Assembly (NCBI GenBank): GCA_910575565.1
Contig: CAJTFL010000003.1
Span: 124,001-188,000, forward strand
Length of the DNA: 64,000 nt
Source: Lachnospiraceae bacterium
GTDB taxonomy: Bacteria; Bacillota; Clostridia; Lachnospirales; Lachnospiraceae
Direction of reading: 5' to 3'
A program made the position numbers and the translations under genes. The notes under the pieces are model-generated. The model made no database searches and was not told the origin of the DNA. It saw only the letters and a program-made list of their open reading frames with translations. Each line of letters opens with the position of its first letter. Positions within the stretch are counted from its first letter, which is position 1. This document shows, piece by piece, positions 9,801-17,273 of this stretch.

Positions 9801-9912
9801 GCAGTCAAAAATCCACTGTGCAAAGGAACACTTCAAAGCTATCTCAGGCGACAATGTGGTGTACGATGTGGTGGACAGCTATAAATCGTTGCTGGAGAAA
9901 GTCATGCATTAA
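6853..9912 (+). CDS. res: Type III restriction enzyme Res subunit (DEAD/DEAH translocase-nuclease)
   Basis: A 1019-residue ATP-dependent translocase and endonuclease that cleaves DNA with Mod. It shows Walker A METGVGKTYT near residue 99, a DEPQ box (ILIIDEPQS), SATH motif III, and the motif V/VI region SALREGWDNP and RQEIGRGLRL. A C-terminal PD-(D/E)XK nuclease is visible as NPDWAIAF followed by FVAETKG near residue 970. All key motifs are intact and there are no internal stops, so with mod it should form a working restriction system even though the neighbouring helicase is dead. AGGAGG precedes the ATG. The composition is moderately GC-rich and matches the mod flanks rather than the mod core. 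Confidence 0.93.
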   Translation: MKIQYRHQKFQADAAKAVVDVFAGQPYLTPTYMMDRGRGNYQIGVNEERDFTGFSNQRIVPELSDQRILEQLNKIQRIHQIKPSDKLEGRANGYNLTIEMETGVGKTYTYIKTMFELNKHYGWSKFIVIVPSVAIREGVYKSFEMTREHFAEEYGKKIRFFIYNSVQLTEIDRFASDSSINVMIINSQAFNAKGKDARRIYMELDDFRSRRPIDIIAKTNPILIIDEPQSVEGKQTRERLKEFHPLLTLRYSATHKSDSIYNMVFRLDAMEAYNRRLVKKIAVKGITESGTTATDSFLYLESINLSKSDPTATLQFEVKMASGAPKKKSRIIKIGDNLYDYSSGLEEYRNGFVVKQIDGRDDSVEFLNGIKIFAGDVIGTVDEDQMRRIQIRETILSHIQRERQLFYKGIKVLSLFFIDEVANYREYDAANQPVNGKYAAMFEEEYEDIIGSMQIAIGDDEYLRYLQSIPAAKTHAGYFSVDSKGKMVNSKVGRKETTSDDVSAYELIMKNKELLLDRDPLRSPVRFIFSHSALREGWDNPNVFQICTLKQSGSDIRKRQEIGRGLRLCVNQNGERMDTNVLGNDVHNINILTVIASESYDSFVKVLQTEIAEAVADRPRAVTVELFVGRVIKDEQGNEQVIDQDTASAIHYDMIVSGYIDRKGALTDKYYEDKANGEINVAEEVADSAASVLAIIDSVYDIRSMQPENARSSNVELQVDEDKLAMPEFKALWSRINAKSVYVVDFDTGELIQKAIAALNSKLRVSKIHFQVESGTMTAIQSKEELLSGASFIKEESTSYGMTITANSNVKYDLIGKLVDETGLTRKALVTILKGIQPAVFGQFKENPEEFIIKAAALINDEKATAIIEHITYNVLDDHYGTDVFTDPTIKGRLGVNAMKAKKHLYDHIVYDSTGERNFAADLDTNTNVAVYVKLPDGFYIATPVGHYNPDWAIAFYEGTVKHIYFVAETKGSMCSMQLRLIEQSKIHCAKEHFKAISGDNVVYDVVDSYKSLLEKVMH

Positions 9913-10020
9913 CAGCTTCATTACTTGGCAAGCAGTGTCTTTGTTCCTGAAATTCCCTTCACCAACTATCCAAGTTGACAAATCATCATTTTTAAAATTA
10001 AAAGATATTATAAATTTTTG

Positions 10021-10075
10021 TTCCAACTTTATTCCCAATGTGTTATAATCAAAAAATTGGGAATAAAGTTGGGAA
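10021..10075 (+). promoter_or_regulatory. Promoter embedded in a long palindromic operator
   Basis: Arms ttccaactttattcccaa (10021-10038) and ttgggaataaagttgggaa (10057-10075) form a near-perfect 18-bp inverted repeat. The 18-base spacer contains a consensus TATAAT (10044-10049). The right arm itself is a direct repeat of ttgggaataaa. A dimer bound here would cover the -10 box of the regulator gene starting at 10101, so autoregulation is likely. The rest of the 9913-10020 gap contains only a 22-base match to 28004-28027. Confidence 0.6.
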
Positions 10076-10100
10076 TAAATCTGTATCGAGGAGAATGTCA

Positions 10101-11468
10101 ATGGATACAAAACAGATTGTATTAGATTTATGTGCAATGAATGATGAACAGGAATGGTTTGAATTTAAAGAGAATTGGTTTCAACCAGAAGCATTAGGAG
10201 AGTATGTTGCTGCATTATCAAACGCTGCAGCGTTCCATTATAAGAAATATGCGTATTTTATATGGGGAGTTGAGGATGAGAATCACAAAATAGTTGGAAC
10301 GACATTCAATCAATATTGTGACTACAATAAAGAACCTTATCAGAATTATCTTGCACGAAATCTTTCTCCGAGCCTGAATTTTTCTTTTGAGGAAGCCCAG
10401 ATTCAGCAAAAAAGAGTTGTCGTATTGGTCATACCTGCAGCTTTTGAGATACCTACTGCATTTAAGGAAAAGCGGTATATAAGAATTGGCTCATCGAAAT
10501 GTAATATCAAAGATTATCCGAAGAGAGAGATTGAACTATTTAAAATTCTTGATGGGAGAACAGAAACCATAGAAACAATTCCGGCAAAATATCAAGAACT
10601 TACTTTCCAAAAATTATTTGGATATTATGGGTCAAAAGGAATTATCTTAAGCGATAAAACTTTTATAAAAAATTTAGGTCTGCGCAATGAAGAAGGACAA
10701 TTCAATTTATTAGCGCAACTGCTTTCGGATGATTCTCATTTTCCTCTCAGAGTATCAATATTTGAGGGAAAGACGAAAGGAACAAATTTGTTTTCGGTCA
10801 GAGAATTTGGAAATAATTGCCTTTTATATAGTTTAGATGAATTATTACGATATGGCGATGTACTCAATATCATACAGGCGGATGAAACAGACCGGATTGT
10901 AGAACGAAAAGAAGTGCCGCTATTTGATAACAAGGCATTTCGAGAGGCGATTATTAATGCTGTCCTGCATAACAAATGGGTGGAGGGAAACGAGCCTATG
11001 ATTTCCGTTTTTTCTGACCGAGTAGAAATCTTATCAAGAGGTTCTCTGCCGCCAGCACAGACAATGGAAGGCTTTTATCTGGGGGAATCTGTCCCTGTGA
11101 ATGAAAAGTTGTCGGAAATATTTCTGCAATTACATATCAGTGAAAAATCAGGGCGAGGAGTTCCTAAAATAACGGAAATTTATGGTAAAAAGGCATTTAC
11201 ATTTAGAGAAAATTCTATTGTTGTAACTATACCATTGAAAAAAATCAAAAAAATTGGGAATAAACTTGGAAATAAAAAGCCATTAAATGCAAGAAGAAGG
11301 ACAATTTTGACAGAAATGAGGGATAATCCCAACATAACGGCTGAAGAACTTCACAAAATCTTAGGAATCAGTAATACGGCAGTAGAAAACAATATTTCAT
11401 TTCTGCGTGAAAATGGTTATATTGAAAGAGTCGGTTCAAAAAAAGCAGGGTATTGGAATGTGTTATAG
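10101..11468 (+). CDS. AlbA_2/schlafen-type ATP-binding regulator with C-terminal winged helix
   Basis: A 455-residue protein of the family often annotated as ATP-dependent helicase-like transcriptional regulator. The N-terminal third resembles the AlbA_2 domain (EQEWFEFKENW, then AALSNAAAF and YFIWGVED). The middle has a GHKL-like ATPase pattern (FREAIINAVLHN, DRVEILSRGSLP, KSGRGVPKI). The C-terminal 65 residues look like a winged helix (ITAEELHKILGISNTAVENNISFLRENGYIERVG). ATG at 10101 follows GAGGAGA. The gene is AT-rich compared with the downstream rib operon, fitting acquired DNA. The palindrome at 10021 suggests autoregulation; control of the upstream R-M genes is possible but unproven. 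Confidence 0.8.
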   Translation: MDTKQIVLDLCAMNDEQEWFEFKENWFQPEALGEYVAALSNAAAFHYKKYAYFIWGVEDENHKIVGTTFNQYCDYNKEPYQNYLARNLSPSLNFSFEEAQIQQKRVVVLVIPAAFEIPTAFKEKRYIRIGSSKCNIKDYPKREIELFKILDGRTETIETIPAKYQELTFQKLFGYYGSKGIILSDKTFIKNLGLRNEEGQFNLLAQLLSDDSHFPLRVSIFEGKTKGTNLFSVREFGNNCLLYSLDELLRYGDVLNIIQADETDRIVERKEVPLFDNKAFREAIINAVLHNKWVEGNEPMISVFSDRVEILSRGSLPPAQTMEGFYLGESVPVNEKLSEIFLQLHISEKSGRGVPKITEIYGKKAFTFRENSIVVTIPLKKIKKIGNKLGNKKPLNARRRTILTEMRDNPNITAEELHKILGISNTAVENNISFLRENGYIERVGSKKAGYWNVL

Positions 11469-11483
11469 AAAAAAACTTCCCTC

Positions 11484-11512
11484 TTGACACCTCCCCCTTC
11501 CTGCGCTATACT
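11484..11512 (+). promoter_or_regulatory. Sigma-A promoter of the riboflavin operon
   Basis: TTGACA (11484-11489), a 17-base spacer and TATACT (11507-11512) lie about 30 bases before the FMN riboswitch, on the same strand. Confidence 0.85.
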
Positions 11513-11543
11513 AACCTCAACTCAATATTAAAATTCAATATTA

Positions 11544-11650
11544 ATCTTCAGGGCAGGGTGTGATTCCCTACCGGTGGTACAGCCCACGAGCCGCAAGGCA
11601 TGATTCGGTGCGATTCCGAAGCCGACAGTACAGTCTGGATGAAAGAAGAT
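11544..11650 (+). promoter_or_regulatory. FMN riboswitch (RFN element)
   Basis: The conserved blocks of the RFN aptamer are all present in order: cttcagggcaggg, gattccctaccggtggta, agcccacgagc, gattcggtgcgattccg, aagccgacagt and agtctggatgaaagaagat. When FMN is bound, the downstream terminator at 11676 should form and switch off ribD-ribE-ribBA-ribH. Confidence 0.97.
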
Positions 11651-11675
11651 TTTGGCATAAGTTTTTTGCGTGTCC

Positions 11676-11714
11676 GCCCTGAGATGGATTTTTCCATTTC
11701 AGGGCTTTTCTTTT
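11676..11714 (+). terminator. Intrinsic terminator of the FMN riboswitch expression platform
   Basis: A 13-bp stem (gccctgagatgga / tccatttcagggc) with a TTTT loop is followed by a T-rich tract (ttttctttt). It lies 25 bases after the aptamer and about 160 bases before the ribD start. The remaining leader, 11715-11873, shows no further structure that I could identify. Confidence 0.9.
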
Positions 11715-11873
11715 GCAAAACCGGTTCCCACGTTCCTGTCAAAGGCAAACCGGCAAATCTTCCCCGCCATTCTAAAATTCATCCAAAAACGCACCCTCCA
11801 GCAAACCATTAACTTTCCATGGCTGTCCAGCACCTTACAGCCGCCGGCTTTCAACGAAACACGGAGGTACAAG

Positions 11874-13040
11874 ATGGACGATTGTTCATACATGAAACTT
11901 GCCCTTTCCCTGGCCGAAAAAGGCCTGGGGCACACATCCCCAAATCCCATGGTAGGCGCTGTGATCGTCAAGGATGGCCGCATCATCGGGCAGGGATACC
12001 ATAAATGCTACGGCGGCCCCCACGCCGAACGGGAGGCCTTATCCTCCTGCACGGAACCTCCCAAGGGAGCTGCCATGTACGTTACCTTAGAGCCTTGCTG
12101 CCACCACGGCAAGCAGCCGCCCTGCACGGATGCCATCCTGGAATCCGGGATTTCCCGGGTGGTTGTAGGCTCCGGCGACCCAAACCCTTTAGTTGCCGGA
12201 AAAGGCATAGCGCTCCTCCGAAGACGGGGCATCGCCGTCACCGAACATATCCTGGAAAAGGAGTGCGCGGCCTTAAACCAGATCTTTTTCCATTATATCC
12301 GAACCGGGAAACCTTACGTCGCCATGAAGTACGCAATGACCATGGACGGAAAAATCGCCGCCTACACCGGCGCATCCAAGTGGATTACCGGGGAAGAAGC
12401 CAGAAGCCATGTACAGACCCAGCGCCTTAAATACCGGGGAATTATGGTCGGCCTTGGCACGGTGCTGGCCGATGATCCCCTGCTGACCTGCCGGATAGAA
12501 GGAGGGATAAATCCTATCCGGATCGTCTGCGACACCCGCCTTAGGACTCCCCTCACCTCCCAGATAGCCAAAACCGCCCCCCAGGTTCCCACCATCCTGG
12601 CTACCTGCTGCGCCGATCCCCAAAAGCAGGCCCCATACCAGGCGCAGGGAATAACCGTCCTAACCCTTCCGGAAAAAGAAGGCCGGGTAGATTTGCAGGC
12701 CCTGATGGCTAAACTTGGCGAAATGAAAATCGATGGCATCCTTTTAGAAGGCGGCGCACAGCTTAACTGGGCGGCTTTGGAAAGCGGGATCGTTCGGAAA
12801 GTCCTGGCTTACCTTTCCCCAAAGATACTTGGGGGTAATAAAGCCAAATCCCCGGTAGGCGGAATGGGTGTTCCTCTTCCGGGACAGGCTTATGGCCTGA
12901 CAGACAGCAAAATCACCCGATTAGGGGAAGATTTCCTGATCGAAAGCGAAGTAAGCCAAAATATTTGCCGGGAAAGCATGGTATGCCAAAATATTTGCCA
13001 GGAAAGCGAGGTGTGCCAAAATGTTTACCGGAATAGTTGA
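11874..13040 (+). CDS. ribD: RibD: bifunctional pyrimidine deaminase / 5-amino-6-uracil reductase
   Basis: It catalyses the deamination and side-chain reduction steps of riboflavin synthesis in the cytoplasm. The 388-residue protein has the zinc deaminase motif HAEREAL with PCCHHGKQPPC near residues 50-85, and the reductase domain (KYAMTMDGKIAA, GILLEGGAQLNWA). The ATG at 11874 is preceded by GGAGG; the frame is open further upstream but that stretch is riboswitch leader. The last 30 residues are an unusual threefold repeat (VSQNICRES, VCQNICQES, VCQNVYRNS) encoded by three 30-bp units, so RibD is longer than usual. It overlaps ribE by 20 bases. Confidence 0.95.
   Translation: MDDCSYMKLALSLAEKGLGHTSPNPMVGAVIVKDGRIIGQGYHKCYGGPHAEREALSSCTEPPKGAAMYVTLEPCCHHGKQPPCTDAILESGISRVVVGSGDPNPLVAGKGIALLRRRGIAVTEHILEKECAALNQIFFHYIRTGKPYVAMKYAMTMDGKIAAYTGASKWITGEEARSHVQTQRLKYRGIMVGLGTVLADDPLLTCRIEGGINPIRIVCDTRLRTPLTSQIAKTAPQVPTILATCCADPQKQAPYQAQGITVLTLPEKEGRVDLQALMAKLGEMKIDGILLEGGAQLNWAALESGIVRKVLAYLSPKILGGNKAKSPVGGMGVPLPGQAYGLTDSKITRLGEDFLIESEVSQNICRESMVCQNICQESEVCQNVYRNS
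12942..13031 (+). repeat. Three tandem 30-bp units at the ribD/ribE junction
   Basis: Units at 12942-12971, 12972-13001 and 13002-13031 all follow gaaagc...gccaaaatatttgcc.gg. In the third unit the tract reads gccaaaatgtttaccgg and contains the ribE ATG at 13021. The first two have ata in place of that atg. The repeats extend the RibD C-terminus in frame by ten residues each. Confidence 0.9.
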
Positions 13041-13764
13041 AGAAATCGGAACCGTAGACAGCATCCAAAAAGGAGCACGCTCCGCCCTTATCCGTATCCA
13101 GGCGCGGATCGTAACGGAAGGAGCCAAGGTGGGAGACAGCATCGCCGTAAACGGCATTTGCCTGACCGTCACCTCCTTAAGCAAAACCGGGTTCACCGCA
13201 GACGTAATGCCGGAAACCATAAACCGCTCTTCCCTGTCCCGTTTAACCTGCGGCAGCAGCGTAAACTTAGAACGGGCCATGGCCGCAAACGGGCGCTTCG
13301 GCGGGCATCTGGTGTCCGGGCATATCGACGGCACGGGAACTGTCACCGAAATCAAGAGAGATGATAATGCCGTATGGTATACCATAAGCGCCCCTGCCCG
13401 GCTGCTTAAATACATTGTGGAAAAAGGATCCATTGCCATAGACGGCATCAGCCTGACTGTGGCGGAGGCGGGAACCAGCCAATTCTCCATATCCGCCATC
13501 CCCCATACGGTAAAGGCGACTACGCTGAGCCAGCGCCGCATCGGGGATCTGGTCAACTTGGAAACGGATATGGTAGGGAAATATATTGAACGGTTTTTAA
13601 CCTTTCCCCACTTAAAAGAAGGGAACTTGCCTGAAACGAATATCCCTGCCCTGACGGGAAAATCATCCGGACAGCCGCAGGCAGCAGGCAGCGCTCCTGC
13701 AAAAACAAAGGGCTTAAGCCAGGAATTTTTAATGAAGCATGGCTTTGCGAAGGGCGCGAGCTGA
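13021..13764 (+). CDS. ribE: Riboflavin synthase, alpha chain
   Basis: It joins two lumazines to give riboflavin. The 247 residues contain two lumazine-binding repeats, beginning MFTGIVEEIGTVDSI and GHIDGTGTVTEI, with the motifs NGICLTV and DGISLTV. After the normal end near residue 205 there is a Pro/Ala/Gly-rich linker and a conserved-looking tail LSQEFLMKHGFA. The start lies inside ribD, within the last of three 30-bp repeats, and would be translationally coupled. The final codons (FAKGAS, stop) coincide with the border of a family A repeat, so the last few residues may have been supplied by that element. Confidence 0.95.
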   Translation: MFTGIVEEIGTVDSIQKGARSALIRIQARIVTEGAKVGDSIAVNGICLTVTSLSKTGFTADVMPETINRSSLSRLTCGSSVNLERAMAANGRFGGHLVSGHIDGTGTVTEIKRDDNAVWYTISAPARLLKYIVEKGSIAIDGISLTVAEAGTSQFSISAIPHTVKATTLSQRRIGDLVNLETDMVGKYIERFLTFPHLKEGNLPETNIPALTGKSSGQPQAAGSAPAKTKGLSQEFLMKHGFAKGAS

Positions 13765-13790
13765 ACGAACGGCAGATTTTATTGTATAAA
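13740..13790 (-). repeat. Border fragment of dispersed family A repeat, reverse orientation
   Basis: Read on the minus strand, the segment matches the left border of the family A copies (tctaccgtccgttcag then cccgcgccattcgc) with a few substitutions. It covers the ribE stop codon and runs toward the ribBA RBS. The inner hairpins are absent. Confidence 0.55.
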
Positions 13791-13822
13791 CACGCTTAAC
13801 CCATACAAGGAGGAAAAAGATT

Positions 13823-15028
13823 ATGTATACATTCGCCCCTATAGAACAAGCACTGGAGGATCTGCGCCAGGGAAAAATCATCCTGGCAACAGATGATCCG
13901 GATCGGGAAAATGAAGGCGATTTCATCTGTGCCGCCCAGTTTGCCACCACGGAAAACATTAACTTTATGGCAACCCATGGCAAAGGCCTGATCTGTATGC
14001 CCATGTCCGAAGAATACGTAAGGAAGCTCCAAATTCCCCAGATGGTCACGCAAAACACCGATAACCACGAAACGGCCTTCACCGTTTCCATCGATCACGT
14101 AAGCACCGCCACAGGAATTTCTGCCGCGGAGCGTTCCGTAACGGCCATGAAATGCGCACAGGAGGACGCCAAGCCGGAGGATTTCCGCCGCCCCGGCCAT
14201 ATGTTCCCTCTCCTTGCCAAGAAAAACGGCGTCCTGGAGCGGAATGGGCATACGGAGGCCACCGTGGATCTGCTCCGCCTTGCAGGCCTTAAGGAATGCG
14301 GCCTTTGCTGCGAAATCATGAGGGAGGACGGGACGATGATGCGCACCGGAGAGCTTGCCCAGCTGGCCCGGCAGTGGAATCTAACCTTTATCACCATCAA
14401 AGATCTGCAGGCCTACCGGAAACGCCATGAAGTGTTAATTGACCGGGTAGCCGTCACCAAAATGCCCACGAAGTACGGCCAGTTTACCGCCTATGGCTAC
14501 GTAAACCGCATAAACGGGGAACACCATGTAGCACTGGTAAAGGGAGAAATCGGTAACGGCGAGCTAGTCTTATGCCGGGTTCACTCCGAATGCCTCACCG
14601 GGGACACCTTTGGCTCCCTGCGCTGCGACTGCGGCCAGCAGCTTGCCTGCGCCATGGAAAGCATCGAGAAGGAAGGCCGGGGCATCCTCCTGTATATGCG
14701 CCAGGAAGGCCGGGGCATCGGCCTGATCAATAAGCTTAGGGCTTACGAGCTGCAGGAAAAAGGAATGGATACCCTGGAAGCAAACTTAGCCCTGGGATTC
14801 GAGGGAGATGAGCGGGAATACTATATCGGTGCGCAAATCCTTAGAGATCTGGGCGTCAAAACCCTGCGCCTGCTAACCAACAACCCGGATAAAGTCTACC
14901 AGCTTTCCGACTTCGGCATGGAAATCATCCAGCGGATCCCTATCCAAATGGATGCCACCCCAGAAGACTTATTTTACCTGAAAACCAAGCAAAAAAAGAT
15001 GGGCCACATCCTATACTACCACGAATAA
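13823..15028 (+). CDS. ribBA: RibBA: DHBP synthase / GTP cyclohydrolase II
   Basis: A bifunctional enzyme making both riboflavin precursors. The N-terminal half (about 1-200) is 3,4-dihydroxy-2-butanone-4-phosphate synthase with [22 protein letters not shown] and [13 protein letters not shown]. The C-terminal half is GTP cyclohydrolase II with the zinc cysteines of [19 protein letters not shown] near residues 253-271 and [13 protein letters not shown]. Length (401) is normal. AGGAGG stands about ten bases before the ATG. It is the third gene of the FMN-controlled operon. Confidence 0.96.
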   Translation: MYTFAPIEQALEDLRQGKIILATDDPDRENEGDFICAAQFATTENINFMATHGKGLICMPMSEEYVRKLQIPQMVTQNTDNHETAFTVSIDHVSTATGISAAERSVTAMKCAQEDAKPEDFRRPGHMFPLLAKKNGVLERNGHTEATVDLLRLAGLKECGLCCEIMREDGTMMRTGELAQLARQWNLTFITIKDLQAYRKRHEVLIDRVAVTKMPTKYGQFTAYGYVNRINGEHHVALVKGEIGNGELVLCRVHSECLTGDTFGSLRCDCGQQLACAMESIEKEGRGILLYMRQEGRGIGLINKLRAYELQEKGMDTLEANLALGFEGDEREYYIGAQILRDLGVKTLRLLTNNPDKVYQLSDFGMEIIQRIPIQMDATPEDLFYLKTKQKKMGHILYYHE

Positions 15029-15071
15029 GTGAACTGCCCATTGCCTAAAGCCAATAAGATTGCAGCCAAAT

Positions 15072-15133
15072 TGGAGTGTATCATAAAAATCATTCCCGCC
15101 ATCTGGCAGAAAGCATTTTCCAAACACACTCTA
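15072..15133 (+). repeat. Family B palindromic repeat, ribBA-ribH spacer
   Basis: The core atcattcccgccatctggc followed by agaaagcattttccaaacac closely matches the reverse complement of 25601-25660. The outer ends (gagtgt / acactc) can pair. It fills much of the 130-base gap before ribH. Confidence 0.6.
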
Positions 15134-15158
15134 CTCAAAAAGAAAGGGAAGATAACTG

Positions 15159-15626
15159 ATGAAAACATTTGAAGGAAACTTAATCGCCAAAGAAATTAAA
15201 ATCGGAATTGTCGTTTCAAGATTTAATGAATTTATTACCTCCAAGCTCCTAAGCGGCGCCATGGATGGGCTGGTCCGCCATGACGTGCAGGAAAAGGACA
15301 TTCACGTAGCCTGGGTTCCCGGGGCGTTTGAAATCCCCCTGATTGCCTCAAAAATGGCAAAAAGCGGAAAATACGACGCCGTTATCTGCTTAGGAGCCGT
15401 CATCCGCGGGAGCACCAGCCACTATGACTACGTGTGCAGCGAGGTTTCAAAAGGGATAGCCTCCGTGTCCTTGTCCAGCAGCATCCCGGTAATGTTCGGT
15501 GTCCTGACGACAGAAAACATTGAGCAGGCCATCGAGCGTGCCGGGACGAAAGCAGGAAACAAAGGATATGACTGCGCGCTGGGCGCGATTGAGATGGTAA
15601 ACCTGATCCGGGAAATCGAAGGATAA
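15159..15626 (+). CDS. ribH: 6,7-dimethyl-8-ribityllumazine synthase
   Basis: It condenses the RibA/D and RibB products into lumazine, and normally forms a capsid-like 60-mer or a pentamer. The 155-residue protein shows [14 protein letters not shown], the VPGAFEIPL loop, [15 protein letters not shown] with the catalytic His, and [16 protein letters not shown]. It is the last gene of the rib operon and is followed directly by a long hairpin. Confidence 0.96.
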   Translation: MKTFEGNLIAKEIKIGIVVSRFNEFITSKLLSGAMDGLVRHDVQEKDIHVAWVPGAFEIPLIASKMAKSGKYDAVICLGAVIRGSTSHYDYVCSEVSKGIASVSLSSSIPVMFGVLTTENIEQAIERAGTKAGNKGYDCALGAIEMVNLIREIEG

Positions 15627-15634
15627 AAGCAAAA

Positions 15635-15719
15635 GCTAGTACTGCGTTGCGTAAATTCCAGTGAATATGCACCCGCTGTCTACGCCTATTCACCGTTATT
15701 TACGCAACGCAGTACTAGC
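15635..15719. repeat. Perfect 22-bp inverted repeat with inner stem (long hairpin after ribH)
   Basis: The arms at 15635-15656 (gctagtactgcgttgcgtaa followed by at) and 15698-15719 are exact complements. The 41-base loop contains a second stem, gtgaata/tattcac. It lies between the convergent ribH and the small minus-strand gene, and its right arm includes that gene's stop codon. There is no T tract, so it could be a bidirectional transcript end or an RNase-protecting structure, or a small palindromic mobile element. Confidence 0.85.
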
Positions 15720-15966
15720 CTTCTCCGATCCTATCTGCCAGATGGCGGCGCAGATATTTCTCTACCAGCTTAAACTGCCCGCCATCCAAAAGGCAGATGC
15801 CCGCGCATCTGCCTCCCGAATAAAATTTCACCGCCCTGTTTTCCCCTTCCGGCAGCACCTTAACTTCCGTAATTTCCTCAAGCTTAAGCCTCTTAGCCTT
15901 CCCCCAGGGAAGGTAAACCACTATGCCCCAGTCATAAAGCTCCAGGCTTTTTTGCTGATTTTCCAT
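15715..15966 (-). CDS. Small conserved-looking protein of unknown function
   Basis: An 83-residue protein beginning MENQQKSLELYDWGIVVYLP, with an AGAGG-type RBS about twelve bases upstream. Alternating hydrophobic and charged residues (KRLKLEEITEVKVLPEG, AVKFYSGGRC) suggest a beta-rich PH-like fold. There is no signal peptide or membrane segment. I do not recognise the family. The stop codon lies in the arm of the long hairpin at 15635-15719. Confidence 0.5.
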   Translation of the reverse strand: MENQQKSLELYDWGIVVYLPWGKAKRLKLEEITEVKVLPEGENRAVKFYSGGRCAGICLLDGGQFKLVEKYLRRHLADRIGEG

Positions 15967-15984
15967 ATCTGATACGCCTCTTAA

Positions 15985-16157
15985 CGGAAGCCTTCCTTAT
16001 CCATGCCCGTCACGCCGCTTATGCGAAAGCCTTCCTTATCCATGCCGTCACGCCGCTTATGCGAAAGCTTTCCTTATCCATGCCCGTCACGCCGCTTATA
16101 CGAAAGCCTTCCTTAATCCATGCCCGACACGCTGCTTAAACCGAAGCCTTCCTTACG
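15985..16157. repeat. Intergenic tandem repeat, about 39-bp unit, four copies plus a partial
   Basis: The unit gcgaaagccttccttatcca followed by tgcccgtcacgccgcttat recurs from 15985 to 16157 with small substitutions and indels. It fills the gap between two minus-strand genes and reaches the 3' end of the gene ending at 16163. There are no unique spacers, so it is not CRISPR. Confidence 0.85.
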
Positions 16158-16162
16158 CGCCA

Positions 16163-17035
16163 TTACGCCTTAAGGTCAACGATGTTTCCCTGCGCAAAAT
16201 ACTGGCTCAAGTCCAGCTTCTTTAAATATTCCTCGCCTAACAGGCTGTCGGCCTTTTCTAAGCTGCCGCTGGGGTAGAGCAGATGGGCGTCCCACTTAAT
16301 CCCGGCGAAATCCTCTGCCGTCTGGTAAACATGGGAGTCAAGAACTTTCCCGCCATAGGCCTGGTAGCGCTCCGCCACCTGGTCTGCCAGCCCCATAAGC
16401 TGATCCTTGGCGGCGGCAATCTGCCCTAAGGCCTCTTCCACGCTTTTCGCCCCTTTAAGGCCCTGGGAAATATCCTTTACCTGCCCTGGGAGATCACCAA
16501 GCCAGTCAGACGCTTCCTGGCCGAACTCCTCCCCGTAAAGCCTTTGGGCATGGTCAATGCGGAAATGGGAAATCCCCAGATTAGCCCCTGCCATCCAGGT
16601 CATATCCCCATACTGCTTTTCATTCCATTCCTTGATCACCGCTGCTTTTTCCGTATCCCCTTCCGCCACCACCTGATCATATTTTGCCTGCATATATTTT
16701 AGGTGCTCCTCCATGGCGGTTAAATTATCCACCAGGTTCCCTACCCCATGGTAATAATTCTCCATCTCCCGTTCAATGGCTTCCGGAACTTTTTCCCTGC
16801 TGATGATAAACTCAGAAAATTCGGACGAATCCACATTCTCGGGGCTGGCCTGCTGCTTTTTCGCGCTCCCTGCCTGGCTGCCCTCAGACAAGGCGGAAAC
16901 CTTCTGGAGAAACTCCTGCTGTTCCGCCGACTGCCTGGCGCTGGCCGCCCTCATGGAACCGGTCATCAAAAGGCCATCCGCCTTCTGCCGCCCCATAATC
17001 TGATCCCAAAACGAATTCTGTGTATCAATTCTCAT
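16163..17035 (-). CDS. Unknown cytoplasmic protein, 290 residues
   Basis: Start at 17035 is chosen because GAGGAGGGG lies just upstream. The first 75 residues are polar and Ser/Gln/Ala-rich (FWDQIMGRQKADGLL, then QSAEQQEFLQKVS), probably disordered. The rest is mostly helical, with EREMENYYHGVGNLVDNLTA and a region rich in Ala/Gln/Lys suggestive of coiled coil. It has no signal peptide, membrane segment or enzyme motif that I recognise. The family A element at 17077-17190 lies just upstream of the start. Codon use looks like that of its neighbours, so it is likely a real but uncharacterised gene. Confidence 0.7.
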   Translation of the reverse strand: MRIDTQNSFWDQIMGRQKADGLLMTGSMRAASARQSAEQQEFLQKVSALSEGSQAGSAKKQQASPENVDSSEFSEFIISREKVPEAIEREMENYYHGVGNLVDNLTAMEEHLKYMQAKYDQVVAEGDTEKAAVIKEWNEKQYGDMTWMAGANLGISHFRIDHAQRLYGEEFGQEASDWLGDLPGQVKDISQGLKGAKSVEEALGQIAAAKDQLMGLADQVAERYQAYGGKVLDSHVYQTAEDFAGIKWDAHLLYPSGSLEKADSLLGEEYLKKLDLSQYFAQGNIVDLKA

Positions 17036-17076
17036 CTTTCCCCTCCTCATGGCTTCCCTGTTCTTACGGAAAAATA

Positions 17077-17190
17077 TACCGTCCGTTCAGCCCGCGCCAT
17101 TCGCACTGCGCAGCGTCCCTTTAACAGAAATCGATAAAGGAAAATTCGTGCGAGCACGGTTTTCCTTCCTGCGATTCCCACTGGCTGAAC
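17077..17190 (+). repeat. Dispersed structured repeat, family A (short copy)
   Basis: It starts taccgtccgttcagcccg, continues cgccattcgc, and ends cccactggctgaac. The borders gttcag/ctgaac pair with each other. The inner hairpin has loop region cgtgcgagcacg flanked by ggaaaa/ttttcc and aaatcg/cgattc. This copy lacks about 50 bases of the short-hairpin region found in the copies at 22587 and 44976. Confidence 0.85.
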
Positions 17191-17273
17191 TGTTACGGGA
17201 ATAATTTCCTGCTATGTAATATTTCGACCATATTTTCCGAAACTTAACCGTAAACGTTATCTTCTAACCTCCC

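Noticed and set aside
15985..16157. Possible CRISPR array
   Set aside because: The units are directly adjacent with no unique spacers and no cas genes are near.
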